64,000 nt of DNA from an uncultured Paracoccaceae bacterium (GCA_938092015.1 CALKOT010000006.1:27428-91427); one strand, 5' to 3'; counted from the first letter of the stretch, positions 8,485 through 17,426 are shown. Notes: generated from the letters alone by a model not told the origin. Numbers and translations are program-made.

Positions 8485-9684
8485 ATGGCTGAAACAGCAA
8501 GAAACACAACACCGCCCGCTGGCTGGGATCGTAGCGGGCTGCCGGGATGGTGTTACCATAGCTCGGCATTGCTGGAACTTGAGAAAGAACATCTGTTCAA
8601 AACCCATTGGCAAATCGCCTGCCATGTCTCTGACATCCCCGATCCGGGTTCATACCAGACATTCGACTTTTGTGGTGAAAGGGCGATCATCATCAGGGGC
8701 GAAGATGGTGAGGTGCAGGCTTTTCACAACATCTGTCGCCATCGCGGATCGCGGTTGGTCGCAAAAGACAAAGGCGTTTGCAGCAACGCCATGATCTGCC
8801 CGTTCCATGGTTGGGTCTACAATCTTGACGGCACACTGCGTGGGGCGGCGCAGCCGGATTCGTACCCTCCGATGGACAAGCACGAATTCGCGTTGCGACC
8901 TGTGGAATACGAGGTTTGGAATGGCTTTGTGTTTGTTCGCTTTATGGAAGGGCCGCAACCGTCGGTGAAAGAGCTGTTGTCACCCTATCAGGATGAAGCA
9001 GCGGCATACGCCATGGCAGATCACGTTCCTGTCGATGACATCTGGGTCGAAGAGACGCCGGTAAACTGGAAATCGATCCGCGATGTCGACAATGAAGGCT
9101 ATCACGTTGCGATGGCCCACCCGGCGTTGCAGGATCTTTATGGCTCAACCTATCAGGATGATCCTTACATTGATGGCGTATCGCGGTCTGAAGGCCGGTT
9201 CACACCATCAAAAGGCAGGCGCTGGGCGGTGCGGAACTATAAAAAGATGTCTAAACCGCAACCTCATTTGCCAGAACAGCTGCACCAGACTTGGATCTAC
9301 TACGGGCTGTTTCCCAACACCGTCATTGCGGTAACCCCTGAAACCGCCCTGTTCTACCAGGAATTTCCTGTGGCGACTGACCGGTCCTTGCTGCGAAGCG
9401 GAACGTATCGAAACAGGAACGAAGATCGCCAGCAGCGCGCCGCCCGTTATCTTGCCAGCCGAATCGACCGGGAAACGGTTGAGGAGGATATTCAGCTGAC
9501 AATCTGGTCGAACGAAGCCATGGCCTCAAGCTTCTTCGAAGGGTTTTATCTGTCGGATCTTGAGTATGGCGTTCGCACGCATCATGACCATCTGCGTGCG
9601 GTGCTTCCAATCTACAATGAAGCTGTTGCGCCCGCAGAAGACCACGTAAAATCTCTGAACGCCTCGCTATCAAACACCCGCTAG
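8485..9684 (+). CDS. Rieske non-haem iron oxygenase, quaternary-amine type
   Basis: A 399-residue alpha subunit of a Rieske oxygenase. The 2Fe-2S ligands are C84, H86, C105 and H108 (CRH ... CPFH). The mononuclear iron site is visible in NEGYHVAMAH, with H207 and H212 as likely ligands and E204 as a candidate bridging residue between subunits. The family includes choline monooxygenase, carnitine monooxygenase CntA, stachydrine demethylase and glycine betaine demethylase GbcA, which open the route by removing or hydroxylating a methyl group of a quaternary ammonium compound. No reductase partner gene is visible nearby, so electrons must come from elsewhere, perhaps from a gene beyond the left edge. 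It ends one base before the next small gene. Confidence 0.88.
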   Translation: MAETARNTTPPAGWDRSGLPGWCYHSSALLELEKEHLFKTHWQIACHVSDIPDPGSYQTFDFCGERAIIIRGEDGEVQAFHNICRHRGSRLVAKDKGVCSNAMICPFHGWVYNLDGTLRGAAQPDSYPPMDKHEFALRPVEYEVWNGFVFVRFMEGPQPSVKELLSPYQDEAAAYAMADHVPVDDIWVEETPVNWKSIRDVDNEGYHVAMAHPALQDLYGSTYQDDPYIDGVSRSEGRFTPSKGRRWAVRNYKKMSKPQPHLPEQLHQTWIYYGLFPNTVIAVTPETALFYQEFPVATDRSLLRSGTYRNRNEDRQQRAARYLASRIDRETVEEDIQLTIWSNEAMASSFFEGFYLSDLEYGVRTHHDHLRAVLPIYNEAVAPAEDHVKSLNASLSNTR

Positions 9685-9685
9685 A

Positions 9686-9940
9686 ATGAACCGTGCCGAA
9701 CCAGATGAGGTAAGCCGGCAGATAGACCTGCTGGCGACGCCGGTTGGCCAGCCTAGATCAGGCGCAACGCGGTATGCAGCTGCGATGTTCCTGTTTCATG
9801 AAGGTCGTATTACGGCTGATGTGCTGGAAATCTACCGCCGCTGCTGCAAGTTCGACGATGAAGACCCTGTTGATCTGGCTAGGTTCGAAGGCCTTGACCC
9901 CCGCCTTCAAACCCATCCCGAAACGATGAGCCAAACATGA
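9686..9940 (+). CDS. Small orphan protein of the amine operon
   Basis: An 84-residue soluble protein that I do not recognise. It starts one base after the Rieske stop and its own stop overlaps the amine oxidase ATG (ATGA), so it is very probably translated as part of the operon. The body is amphipathic and helical, with FLFHEGRITADVLEIYRRCC (residues 31-50) and an acidic DDEDPVDLARFEGLD stretch; it has no signal peptide or membrane segment. Two adjacent cysteines (residues 49-50) are conspicuous. A role as partner or assembly factor of the Rieske enzyme or of the oxidase is possible but unproven. Confidence 0.72.
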   Translation: MNRAEPDEVSRQIDLLATPVGQPRSGATRYAAAMFLFHEGRITADVLEIYRRCCKFDDEDPVDLARFEGLDPRLQTHPETMSQT

Positions 9941-11184
9941 AACGCCTTCCGACAAATCCAGACGTCATCGTTGTTGGCGCTGGCGCAGCAGGCCTGTCTG
10001 CCGCCAAAGCGCTGCAGGGGCGCGGGTTTGAGGTGCTGGTGCTGGAGGCTGACGACCACGTTGGTGGGCGGTGTATTACTGACACATCGACGTTCTCGAC
10101 ACCGTTTGACCGGGGTGGATCCTGGATGCATTGCGCTCCGATCAACCCACTTGCCCGACTGGCGGAGCAGGCAGGAGATAAGCTGCATAAGGCGCCGTGG
10201 GATGTGACATGGGCCTATGCAGACGGGCAATCACTGACAGAGGCTGAGGTTGCAGAATACAGTCTTTATCAGGATCAGATGTGGGACGAGATCAACAAAG
10301 CCGGTCAGGGCCAGAAGGACGTTACGGTTGAGGCGGCGTTGCCAGCCTCTCGCTGGAAAGACACCGCGAAACAATGGACGACACAGATGCATGCGGCAGA
10401 TGCGGATGTGACTTCTGCCGCTGATGTCAGCCGGTTTGAAGATGCTGAGGGCGACTGGCTGGTTGAAGGAGGGCTTGGGGCCTTCATCAAACGCCATCAT
10501 GGCGATGTTGCGGTTCGCCTGAACTGCCCGGTTACCCGGATCGACTATTCCGGCGCTGGCGTGCTGGTGGAAACGCATCAAGGGACGGTTAGCGCTGGGC
10601 ACGTCGTTGTGACTGTCTCTACGGGCGTTCTGGCTGCCGAAAACATCCAGTTCCATCCGGCGCTGCCCGCTGCCAAACGATCCGCATTGGAGCAACTGCC
10701 AATGGGGTTGCTCAATAAGGTCGGGTTTGAGTTTGATCCAGCTTGGGCAGCGGCGCATCAGGGCCAGCTATTAGACTATGGAACTGGCGGCGATGAATTC
10801 TGCACCATCCTCTTCGGGTTCTACGAAACGCCATTGGCTGTCGGGTTTCTGGCGGGGCGTTTCGCCGATCAGGTAGAGGCTGAAGGCGAAGGCGCCGCCT
10901 CTGATTATTGTTTGGGTGCGCTGCGTGACCTCTTTGGCGCTGACATCGACAAGAGCATCAGGATCAGCAGTGAAACCGCTTGGCGGGGATGCCAACATGC
11001 GCTGGGGTCCTACAGCTATGCCCTCCCGCACGGGGCAGGGGCGCGTGAGGTTCTTGGCCAGAGCATCGATGAGAAAATCTTCTTCGCGGGGGAGGCGACG
11101 ATACCGTCAGCCTATGCGACCGTGCATGGGGCGTATCAGAGCGGGCTGAAAGTGGCCGCTGACATTGCCGCTATCGCCGGGTAG
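9937..11184 (+). CDS. FAD-dependent amine oxidase
   Basis: A 415-residue flavin monoamine-oxidase family protein. The N-terminal ADP-binding fold has the GAGAAGLSAAKAL fingerprint followed by VLVLEADDHVGGRC (residues about 8-46), and the C-terminal FAD block FFAGEATIPSAYATVHGAYQSG is intact. Such enzymes oxidise primary or secondary amines, including polyamines, to aldehydes with hydrogen peroxide. It is the last gene of the rightward operon and overlaps the 84-residue gene by four bases. With a polyamine-type importer across the divergent promoter, it may finish breakdown of the demethylated amine. Confidence 0.88.
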   Translation: MKRLPTNPDVIVVGAGAAGLSAAKALQGRGFEVLVLEADDHVGGRCITDTSTFSTPFDRGGSWMHCAPINPLARLAEQAGDKLHKAPWDVTWAYADGQSLTEAEVAEYSLYQDQMWDEINKAGQGQKDVTVEAALPASRWKDTAKQWTTQMHAADADVTSAADVSRFEDAEGDWLVEGGLGAFIKRHHGDVAVRLNCPVTRIDYSGAGVLVETHQGTVSAGHVVVTVSTGVLAAENIQFHPALPAAKRSALEQLPMGLLNKVGFEFDPAWAAAHQGQLLDYGTGGDEFCTILFGFYETPLAVGFLAGRFADQVEAEGEGAASDYCLGALRDLFGADIDKSIRISSETAWRGCQHALGSYSYALPHGAGAREVLGQSIDEKIFFAGEATIPSAYATVHGAYQSGLKVAADIAAIAG

Positions 11185-11527
11185 AGGCGCGTTAGTTCAA
11201 AAACGCAGATTTTTTCACATATGAAAGGAATCGTAAGTTATTGAAAAATATAGAGGGGAAGTGTATTTGCCTTATTTAGGCCTTTAATTGTTCATATTAT
11301 GCTTTGTCGATTGATCCGTGGCTTCCAAGCATCTGAAATGGTCGTTAGGGCTCTGTCTTTTCTGGCGTCACAAACGACTAGCTATGAACTTCGTGCGCAA
11401 TTGAAGGTGATCTGAAGGCGCAACTTCCTCGCCAGTCCGGGTTACCTACCGGAGCGATCACATGACTGGTTAGAGCCCTCGTTGCTTGTTTTGTGCCCCG
11501 GCGAAATTCTAAATTGTACAATTGAGT
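11185..11527. other. Non-coding gap with a MITE-like insert
   Basis: This gap after the amine operon is visibly AT-richer than its surroundings at 11195-11310 and has no credible gene. Its right half is the small terminal-repeat segment annotated at 11347-11478. No strong terminator hairpin with a T-run was seen. Confidence 0.5.
11347..11478. mobile_element. Possible MITE-like element, 132 bp
   Basis: The segment begins with AGGGCTCT and ends with AGAGCCC, giving 7-bp terminal inverted repeats, and is flanked on both sides by the direct repeat TCGTT (11342-11346 and 11479-11483), as expected for a 5-bp target duplication. There is no coding capacity. The short terminal repeats could arise by chance, so a second genomic copy is needed to confirm it. 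Confidence 0.35.
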
Positions 11528-12418
11528 TTATGCTCGCCGCAGTTCGTCAGCCAGAAAATCATAGACCCTTCGAATGCGGCGACTCGTTTTGAGTTCCCGG
11601 TGTGAAACGAGCCAGATTGGGAAGACGAGTGGTTCAAGATCGGGAAGGACACGGCGCACGGCTGGGTCAGCGTCGCCGATGTAAGCGTCCAGAATACCAA
11701 TGGCGGCCCCTTGGCGCACAAGTTCCCACATGACCAGATAGCTTTCGGTCAACAGTGGAAAGTTCGCCTAAGTCAGGTCAAGCCCAAGCGCATTGAGCCC
11801 TTTAATTATCATCCCGCCATGATCCATATTGACGAAGTCAGCGTGGCGTAGATCAGAGGGCTTTGTCGGATCACCGATCGTCTTGATGTAATCCGGCGTC
11901 GCATAGAGAACCGCATCCGCCTCGCCGATCTTTTTGGCGATTAAGTCTGGTTCGGTAGGCCGGAAGTTACGGATCGCGATATCGGCCTCACGGCGGCGCA
12001 GATCACTTGCATGGTTGGCCACGACAATCTCAACCTGGATGCCCGGCTCCAAAACGCGCAATTTCGCGACGATCCGGGGCAACAGTACAGCTGCGTAGGT
12101 TTCGCTGGCCGAGATGCAGATTTTCCCCTCCAAGGCTTGCGACTGGCCAAGCGCAGTCATCGAGACCCGGCCTGCCGCCTCTCCCATATCACGAACATGG
12201 GTGAGCAACTCCAGACCACTTGGCGTGAGCTTCAGGCCGCGACCGACACGTTCAAACAGAACAATACCCAGTTCTTATTCGAGCCCATCGACCTGACGAC
12301 CAAGAGTTGGTTGGGCCATGCCCAATGCCCGCGACGCTGCAGACAAAGAGCCCTCTTTAGCCGTGATCAAAAACGCCCGTGCTTTATTCCAGTCAAATTT
12401 TACCGACCGCCAATCCAT
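11528..12418 (-). pseudogene. LysR-family regulator with two in-frame stops
   Basis: Read in one minus-strand frame from the ATG at 12416-12418, the sequence gives a full LysR-type regulator: a winged helix-turn-helix N-terminus (ARAFLITAKEGSLSAASRALG, then QPTLGRQVDGLE), the usual linker (FERVGRGLKLTPSG), and a substrate-binding domain to a natural stop at 11528. Two stop codons interrupt it: TAA at 12275-12277 just after the recognition helix, and TAG at 11768-11770 in the effector domain. No frameshift is needed to join the pieces. It faces away from the NAD(P)-binding pseudogene at 12530, the usual layout of a LysR gene and its target, and both are broken. Confidence 0.8.
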
Positions 12419-12529
12419 ACAAATATGCATATCAAAGCACAGGAATTGGTCAATTCGCATAGTTTTGCCTGCGCACTAAACCCAGTGCTGCATCGCGCTG
12501 AAACAATCAGCACCCAATGCAAAATTAAA

Positions 12530-13276
12530 ATGACCACACTCATCGTTGGAGCAAGCGGCGCTATAGGGCGCCTGCTTGTGGAAGAACTACTCAATCGCGG
12601 CCAAGAGGTCAGGATTGTTGTGCGATCACTTGAAAGCCTGCCTGAAACGGTAATAGGCCATGCTAACCTGTCCATTATTGAAGAGAGTATTTTGGACATG
12701 AGCAATGCTGACATGGTTTCTCTGGTACAAGGGTGTCATGCGGTGGTGTCTTGTTTGGGGCACAATCTAACGTTCCGGGGGCTGTTTGGATGGCCACGCA
12801 GACTTGTCACTGATGCGACCCGTGGCTTGTGCGACGCCATCAGGGCAAGCCAAGCAACTGCCCCAGTTAGGTTCGTGCTTATGAATACAGCCGGAAACAG
12901 CAACCGCGATCTGGATGAGCGGATTTCGTTTGGCTAGAAATTCGTTATCGGCCTGCTTCGTTTGATGTTACCATCTCACACGGACAACGAAACAGCCGCT
13001 GACTACTTGCGCCTAAGAGTTGGCCAGAACGATCCACAAATTGAATGGGCAGCTGTCCGCCCTGACGGACTGGTCGATGCTACTGAAGTCACAGAATATG
13101 AGGTGTGCGTGTCACCAACCCGAAGTGCGATATTTGATGCGGGGACGACCAGCCGGATCAATGTCGCACACTTTATGGCCGAGCTGATCAATTCCAACGG
13201 TACTTGGGACATATGGCAGGGCAAGATGCCAATGATTTACAATTCGGCGTCGGCCTGGCGCTGTAACGGCGGTTAA
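12530..13276 (+). pseudogene. NAD(P)-binding SDR/NmrA-like protein with in-frame stop
   Basis: The N-terminus shows an atypical short-chain dehydrogenase or NmrA-like Rossmann fold (TLIVGASGAIGRLLVEELLNRGQEVRIVVR, residues about 3-32). After residue 135 a TAG at 12935-12937 stops the frame, but the same frame continues directly (KFVIGLLRLMLPSHTDNE ... WAAVRPDGL ... IWQGKMPMIYN) to the end of a typical family member of about 248 residues. A single nonsense change therefore separates this from an intact gene. It is divergent from the broken LysR gene, which was probably its regulator. Confidence 0.78.
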
Positions 13277-13564
13277 ACTGCGTACAGATACGCTGACCCG
13301 CTCGGTTTTGGGGCTTGCCAAAGCTCAGATCAATCCGGTCACGGCTTAGAATACGTTGACCCAATGCCGTGCAAAGCTCGACAAGTTGCCGTTCGGAGTT
13401 CATTCGCAACAGGCAGCTTTGTCCGCAATCCTATTTGTCGATAGCGGGTTTGATATAGATTGCTGAAAATCCATAAAACCCGCTGCTTGCCATCGGTTCG
13501 ACCTGATGACCAATAAGCTAGGCATAGCTGGAAGTCAGCTTATCGCCGTGCAATCTGGCTTAAT

Positions 13565-14575
13565 CTATTTCAGCAACTGCGGCGCTGGCCCCACTGGAAC
13601 AGGACCGATCTTGGTGTAGCCATCCTCAAATGTCAGGGAGACATCCAGCGTGTTCCGGCCCCCGCTGAGACGCGCTACAAAGCCCAAGCCAAGTTTCAGC
13701 GCATCTGACAGGGATTTGGTAATCGCGCCGGATGTGACGGCGGCGTCCAGCATGTCTTTCCAGTTCTTGGCTGAGACATCGAACGTCCCTTCGGCGAACC
13801 CGTTGGCGTCGGTCCTGATCTTGCCAGACGTGCGAAGGGCCAGATCGCCCCATGCGGCCTCTGACGGCAGCAGGATCAGGGCGGTCAGCTGGGGTTTTGT
13901 GCGCTCAAACGCGTAACGATCCAGTGGCGTATCAAAAGCTGCTGCGCCCTCGACCCGGATTACTTCGATCGCTGGGGGCAGGGCGCCTGCCGGATCTATC
14001 TGGCGGCGAAGGAAATCGGGCAGGCGCAGTTTCTTTACATCAGCCACGAATTCATAGGCATTTTGCCCCAGGTCGCCGGTCGAAGGTCGAATGTGGTGGT
14101 TGTAGAATTCGACACCAGCGGTCCATCCGGCATCGGCGGCGACAGCGGCGTTTCTAACCTCAAGCGAATTGCGCTGCAGTGTCAGCGCTTCTGACTGCGC
14201 AAATGCGAAACTGGCGCGCATCATTTCGGACCGCACAGTGGCGCGGGCGCCGGGGGCGGCGATGCGCTGTTCTTCAGGCCATGTGATGATCGCCTCTGTC
14301 GGCTTATAGAGGATCTGATAGATCGACAGGCGCGGCGCGGACCAGGCCCAGCCAGAAATGGGATCGGCAAGGGCAGGCTCTGTCAGCACCGCATCGACCC
14401 GGTTGGGAAACCCGCTGACGTCAATTGCAGCGGACTCTGCTTGCCAGCCAGCCTCGCGGCGTTCATCAAGCCAGGCGTTTAGCGCAGTTTTCTGCGCCTC
14501 TGCTGCGGCCCACCACCATGCAAACCAGCCTGCGGTTGCGACAAGCAGAACAACGATCAAGGCCTTGAATTTCAT
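13565..14575 (-). CDS. DUF2125 domain protein, membrane-anchored
   Basis: A 336-residue protein with one N-terminal hydrophobic segment (residues 4-25, rich in Val, Ala and Trp) followed by a periplasmic domain matching the DUF2125 family of alphaproteobacteria. Family members are uncharacterised; they resemble lipid-transfer-like beta-rich periplasmic proteins in overall composition. The gene stands alone, divergent from the ChaC-like gene with a gap of only about 50 bases, so the two promoters overlap. The 290 bases on its other side, up to 13277, hold nothing I can assign. Confidence 0.8.
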   Translation of the reverse strand: MKFKALIVVLLVATAGWFAWWWAAAEAQKTALNAWLDERREAGWQAESAAIDVSGFPNRVDAVLTEPALADPISGWAWSAPRLSIYQILYKPTEAIITWPEEQRIAAPGARATVRSEMMRASFAFAQSEALTLQRNSLEVRNAAVAADAGWTAGVEFYNHHIRPSTGDLGQNAYEFVADVKKLRLPDFLRRQIDPAGALPPAIEVIRVEGAAAFDTPLDRYAFERTKPQLTALILLPSEAAWGDLALRTSGKIRTDANGFAEGTFDVSAKNWKDMLDAAVTSGAITKSLSDALKLGLGFVARLSGGRNTLDVSLTFEDGYTKIGPVPVGPAPQLLK

Positions 14576-14628
14576 TATGTGCAGTCCTTCGCTGGCATCG
14601 TGGCGCAGTGGCGTTATAGAAGGTCATC

Positions 14629-15186
14629 ATGACAACGGAAATGGGCGATCTTTGGGTATTTGGCTACGGCTCTCTCATGTGGAGGCCGGGGTTTGCTTTT
14701 ACCGAACGGGTAAAAGCGACGCTGCCGGGCTATGTCCGGCGGTTTTGTCTGGACAGCATCACGTATCGCGGCACGCCGGACTACCCCGGGCTGGTTCTGG
14801 CGCTGGACGCCGCCGCCGGTCAATCCTGCGGCGGGGTTGCATTCCGCGTGCCTGCGGCTGAGCGCGCCGACACGCACCAGTATCTTCGGGATCGTGAGCT
14901 GGATACCTACGCCTATGTGGAACGGTTTCTGCCCCTGTCGCTGGACACCGGCCAAACCGTTTCTGCGCTGTGCTATGTCATGGATCAGACAAACCAGCAG
15001 TATCGCGGCGGGCTGAACCTGGCGCAGCAGGCGGAAGTCATCGCGACAGCGCGTGGACCGGCGGGCACGAATGTCGAATATCTTGAAAAAACCGTTGATC
15101 AACTTGGCGCGCTGGGCATTGATGATCCGGAAATGCTTGAGGTGAGAGACCTTGTAGCGACGTTTCTACAGAGGAAAAGCGCATGA
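14629..15186 (+). CDS. Gamma-glutamylcyclotransferase, ChaC type
   Basis: A 185-residue ChaC-family enzyme, recognised by the N-terminal YGSLMWRPGF motif (residues 11-20) and conserved downstream blocks such as YRGTPDYPGLVLAL and GGVAFRV. ChaC enzymes cleave glutathione to 5-oxoproline and Cys-Gly in the cytosol; the catalytic Glu is expected in the mid region and I could not single it out with certainty. The stop overlaps the ATG of the following monooxygenase (ATGA), so the two are coupled. Confidence 0.88.
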   Translation: MTTEMGDLWVFGYGSLMWRPGFAFTERVKATLPGYVRRFCLDSITYRGTPDYPGLVLALDAAAGQSCGGVAFRVPAAERADTHQYLRDRELDTYAYVERFLPLSLDTGQTVSALCYVMDQTNQQYRGGLNLAQQAEVIATARGPAGTNVEYLEKTVDQLGALGIDDPEMLEVRDLVATFLQRKSA

Positions 15187-15482
15187 TTGTCGTCACGGGC
15201 GTTGTCGAGATTGATGCGGAACATGTCTGGCCGGCTACGACGGCGGCCGGGAAGATGATCGAAGCGACGCAAAAGGAAGAAGGGTGCATCACCTACTGTT
15301 TGTATGTCGACATCACAGATCAGCGGAAGTTTCGAATTTATGAAGAATGGGCCAGTGAAGAGGCTTTGGCGGCCCATATGAAAACGCCACATATGGCGGA
15401 ATTTCAAAAAGCGTTAAGTGAGTTCAGAATTTTCGATCGTAAAATCGTGAAGTATCAGGTGAACGTCGTACAAGGGCTTTGA
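15183..15482 (+). CDS. Antibiotic-biosynthesis-type monooxygenase (ABM/YgiN fold)
   Basis: A 99-residue single-domain ABM protein. The ferredoxin-like fold is recognisable from EATQKEEGCITYCLYVDI, then FRIYEEWASEEALAAHMKTPHM, the standard His-containing signature of the family. Members act as quinol monooxygenases or dehydratases without cofactors; the exact substrate is unknown. It is coupled to the ChaC-type gene and followed by a strong terminator at 15507. Confidence 0.85.
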   Translation: MIVVTGVVEIDAEHVWPATTAAGKMIEATQKEEGCITYCLYVDITDQRKFRIYEEWASEEALAAHMKTPHMAEFQKALSEFRIFDRKIVKYQVNVVQGL

Positions 15483-15506
15483 ACCAGGTCCACGTCACCG
15501 TCGTTC

Positions 15507-15540
15507 AGGCGCGTCCAGGGGGCGCGCCTTTTGCGTTTTA
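15507..15540 (+). terminator. Rho-independent terminator after the ABM gene
   Basis: A GC-rich hairpin with perfect 7-bp arms, AGGCGCG and CGCGCCT, around a 9-base loop, followed by TTTTGCGTTTT. It starts 25 bases after the stop of the ABM monooxygenase gene. Confidence 0.8.
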
Positions 15541-15717
15541 ACAGGCTTCTGGCAGGTCCGCCGTACGGCGCGCATATTCTTCGCGAGCGCGAGCGCGAGT
15601 GCAGAAGGCGGGTGCGAACACGAGGTTCGACGGATCGAAATTCATGTTTTCGTACATCCGCTGGCAAGGTTCCGCCTCGGTCGTGTCTTTCGGTTTCATT
15701 GTCAAAATCTCAGCCAT
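15538..15717 (-). CDS. Small hypothetical protein
   Basis: A possible 59-residue protein starting at ATG 15715-15717 with GGGG 8 bases upstream, and ending inside the terminator of the opposing gene. It reads MAEILTMKPKDTTEAEP at the start and has a short basic alpha-helical tail (CTRARAREEYARRTADL). There is no membrane segment or known motif. A longer in-frame form starting at 15846 is possible. I give it moderate-to-low weight because it rests on codon flow alone. Confidence 0.35.
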   Translation of the reverse strand: MAEILTMKPKDTTEAEPCQRMYENMNFDPSNLVFAPAFCTRARAREEYARRTADLPEAC

Positions 15718-16086
15718 TGTGGCCCCCATGTGCTTGGTCCGAGGCAGCGATCTGCGCCTTCCGTGGGGTCTAATTCGGGTATTGCGGCGGCTTTGTGAAG
15801 TTACAATTGTACGCCACAATTCGTTCTCACGGCGATTCACGCTCAATTAACGATGAATGAGGTGTTTTAGGTCTGTTCTTCACGCCTCTTTCCCATTTTG
15901 GCAACGCAAAGACACGCGCTATATCTGCGTTCGCTCAGCTGAAAGATAAGCTATTCTTGGTTAATCGAAGGGCTCATCGTGATTCCCGAAAATACCCGGC
16001 GCCAAAACATTTCGATTTCATGCAGTGCAGCTATCGATGTGAGATGGATCACAATCTGCCGCGATCTCGCTACATCATTCGCTGTA
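15718..16086. other. Non-coding gap
   Basis: No credible gene is seen. The only structure I noted is a 6-bp inverted repeat, AATTGT at 15805-15810 and ACAATT at 15816-15821, which could be an operator for the small gene at 15538-15717. The rest is unremarkable. Confidence 0.4.
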
Positions 16087-16467
16087 TCAAAGGTGATCGC
16101 GAACCGTGTTGAAGCGTTTGATCGAAAGGCTTGGGGACGGAAGCTCCAGCACTTCCAGGCTGACAGCTACAGACGCGCCTGGGAGGCGGGGCCTTAACCA
16201 GTCTTCAGCCGCAGTATAAATCGCTTCAGCTGCAGCTGCTTTGGTTGCGTCATCACGGCCTACGCCCATTTTCAGCGTCATATGCAGAAAGTCGTGTGCC
16301 CCGCCGTCTGCCGTGACAGAGATGTCGGCCCGATATCCGCGCACCCGTGTGCCCGCCAGTGGAAACACGCCGGTTTCGACCATGGCGTCGCGTATTGCAG
16401 AAGCAAATCCGCGAAGGTCTGCACGGTCTTCAAGCAGTGCGCTATATTCAAAACTGAGATGGGGCAT
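16087..16467 (-). CDS. 5-carboxymethyl-2-hydroxymuconate delta-isomerase family protein
   Basis: A 126-residue tautomerase-fold protein starting MPHLSFEYS, with the catalytic proline exposed after removal of Met1, as in HpaF-type CHM isomerases of homoprotocatechuate degradation. The length and the C-terminal LEVLELPSPSLSIKRFNTVRDHL also fit that family. It is divergent from an HpaI-type aldolase gene 100 bases away, another enzyme family of the same pathway, so a shared or descended role in aromatic side-chain breakdown is plausible. The other pathway genes are absent here. Confidence 0.8.
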   Translation of the reverse strand: MPHLSFEYSALLEDRADLRGFASAIRDAMVETGVFPLAGTRVRGYRADISVTADGGAHDFLHMTLKMGVGRDDATKAAAAEAIYTAAEDWLRPRLPGASVAVSLEVLELPSPSLSIKRFNTVRDHL

Positions 16468-16567
16468 GGCGCATTCCGTTTGGCGTGTTTAACATGTTAA
16501 ATAAGCACATAAATCCAGTCCGCTTGTCAAGAATTGCAGCAGGGCAGCGAAGTAAGGTAGAAACAGA

Positions 16568-17326
16568 TTGATCGAGAACAAAATCAAGGCGCGGCTGGCG
16601 GCCGGTGATACGACCTATGGAATATTTCTTGGGCTTGGGCATCCTATTGCGACAGAGGTGTCTGCCGGGGCGGGCTTTGACTGGTTGCTGATTGATGGTG
16701 AGCATGCAGCAAATGATCATCTGACAATGCTGGACCAAGCCAAGGCGTTGCAGATCCACAATACAGAGACGTTTGTTCGCATTGTTGATCACGACCCGCG
16801 CCACTTGAAACAGTTCGTCGACGGCGGTGTGAAGAATTTTCTGGTTCCGGTCGTTGATACTGCAGAACAGGCGGCGGATCTGGCGGCGGCGCTGCGCTAC
16901 CCACCGGAAGGTGTTCGGGGTGTTGGCGCGCTGGGTGCCCGGGCGACAAATTTCGGGCGCAATCCAACGTATCTGAAGGAAGCGAATGAAGGCATGTGCC
17001 TTTTGACCCAGTGCGAAACCAGGGTCGGCTTTGAAAACCTCGATGAAATTCTGAAGGTCGACGGCGTTGACGGCGTGTTTTTTGGTCCGTCTGACATCTC
17101 AGCAGACTTTGGCTTGATCGGGCAGGCGGGGCACCCTGATGTAAAATCGGCGGTTATCGACGGTATCAAAAAGGTTCGCGCGGCGGGTAAGGCGGCTGGC
17201 GTAATGACGCTGGATGATGGTCTGATCAGCGATTACCGCGATGCCGGCGCTAGTTTCCTGTCGATCGGTCTGGACACGAACTTACTTGCCAAGGCGGCTG
17301 ACGCACTCGCCGCAAAGTGGCGTTAG
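16568..17326 (+). CDS. HpcH/HpaI-family class II aldolase
   Basis: A 252-residue TIM-barrel aldolase with the family marks GLGHPIATEVSAGAGFDWLLIDGEHAAND (residues about 24-52), VRIVDHDPRHLKQFVDGGV, and the metal-binding region VDGVFFGPSDISADFG. HpaI enzymes split 2,4-dihydroxyhept-2-enedioate or related 2-keto-4-hydroxy acids to pyruvate and an aldehyde. The start appears to be TTG at 16568 with AAGG about 10 bases upstream. It is transcribed away from the isomerase gene, and the shared gap is the likely control region. Confidence 0.87.
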   Translation: MIENKIKARLAAGDTTYGIFLGLGHPIATEVSAGAGFDWLLIDGEHAANDHLTMLDQAKALQIHNTETFVRIVDHDPRHLKQFVDGGVKNFLVPVVDTAEQAADLAAALRYPPEGVRGVGALGARATNFGRNPTYLKEANEGMCLLTQCETRVGFENLDEILKVDGVDGVFFGPSDISADFGLIGQAGHPDVKSAVIDGIKKVRAAGKAAGVMTLDDGLISDYRDAGASFLSIGLDTNLLAKAADALAAKWR

Positions 17327-17426
17327 AGCAAAAACGCACACCGCGTGCCATCAGGTGGCCTTATTGCCATTGTCCGATCACCGTGGGGATGTTTCCTTAT
17401 GGTGGTTCTAAGGGCGTTGGGGCCGA

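Noticed and set aside
12011..12529. An N-terminal extension of the NAD(P)-binding protein in the same frame
   Set aside because: It runs antisense through the LysR remnant; the conserved Rossmann start is at the ATG at 12530.
13188..13409. A small minus-strand frame between the NAD(P)-binding remnant and DUF2125
   Set aside because: It overlaps the 3' end of the remnant, and no family or start signal supports it.
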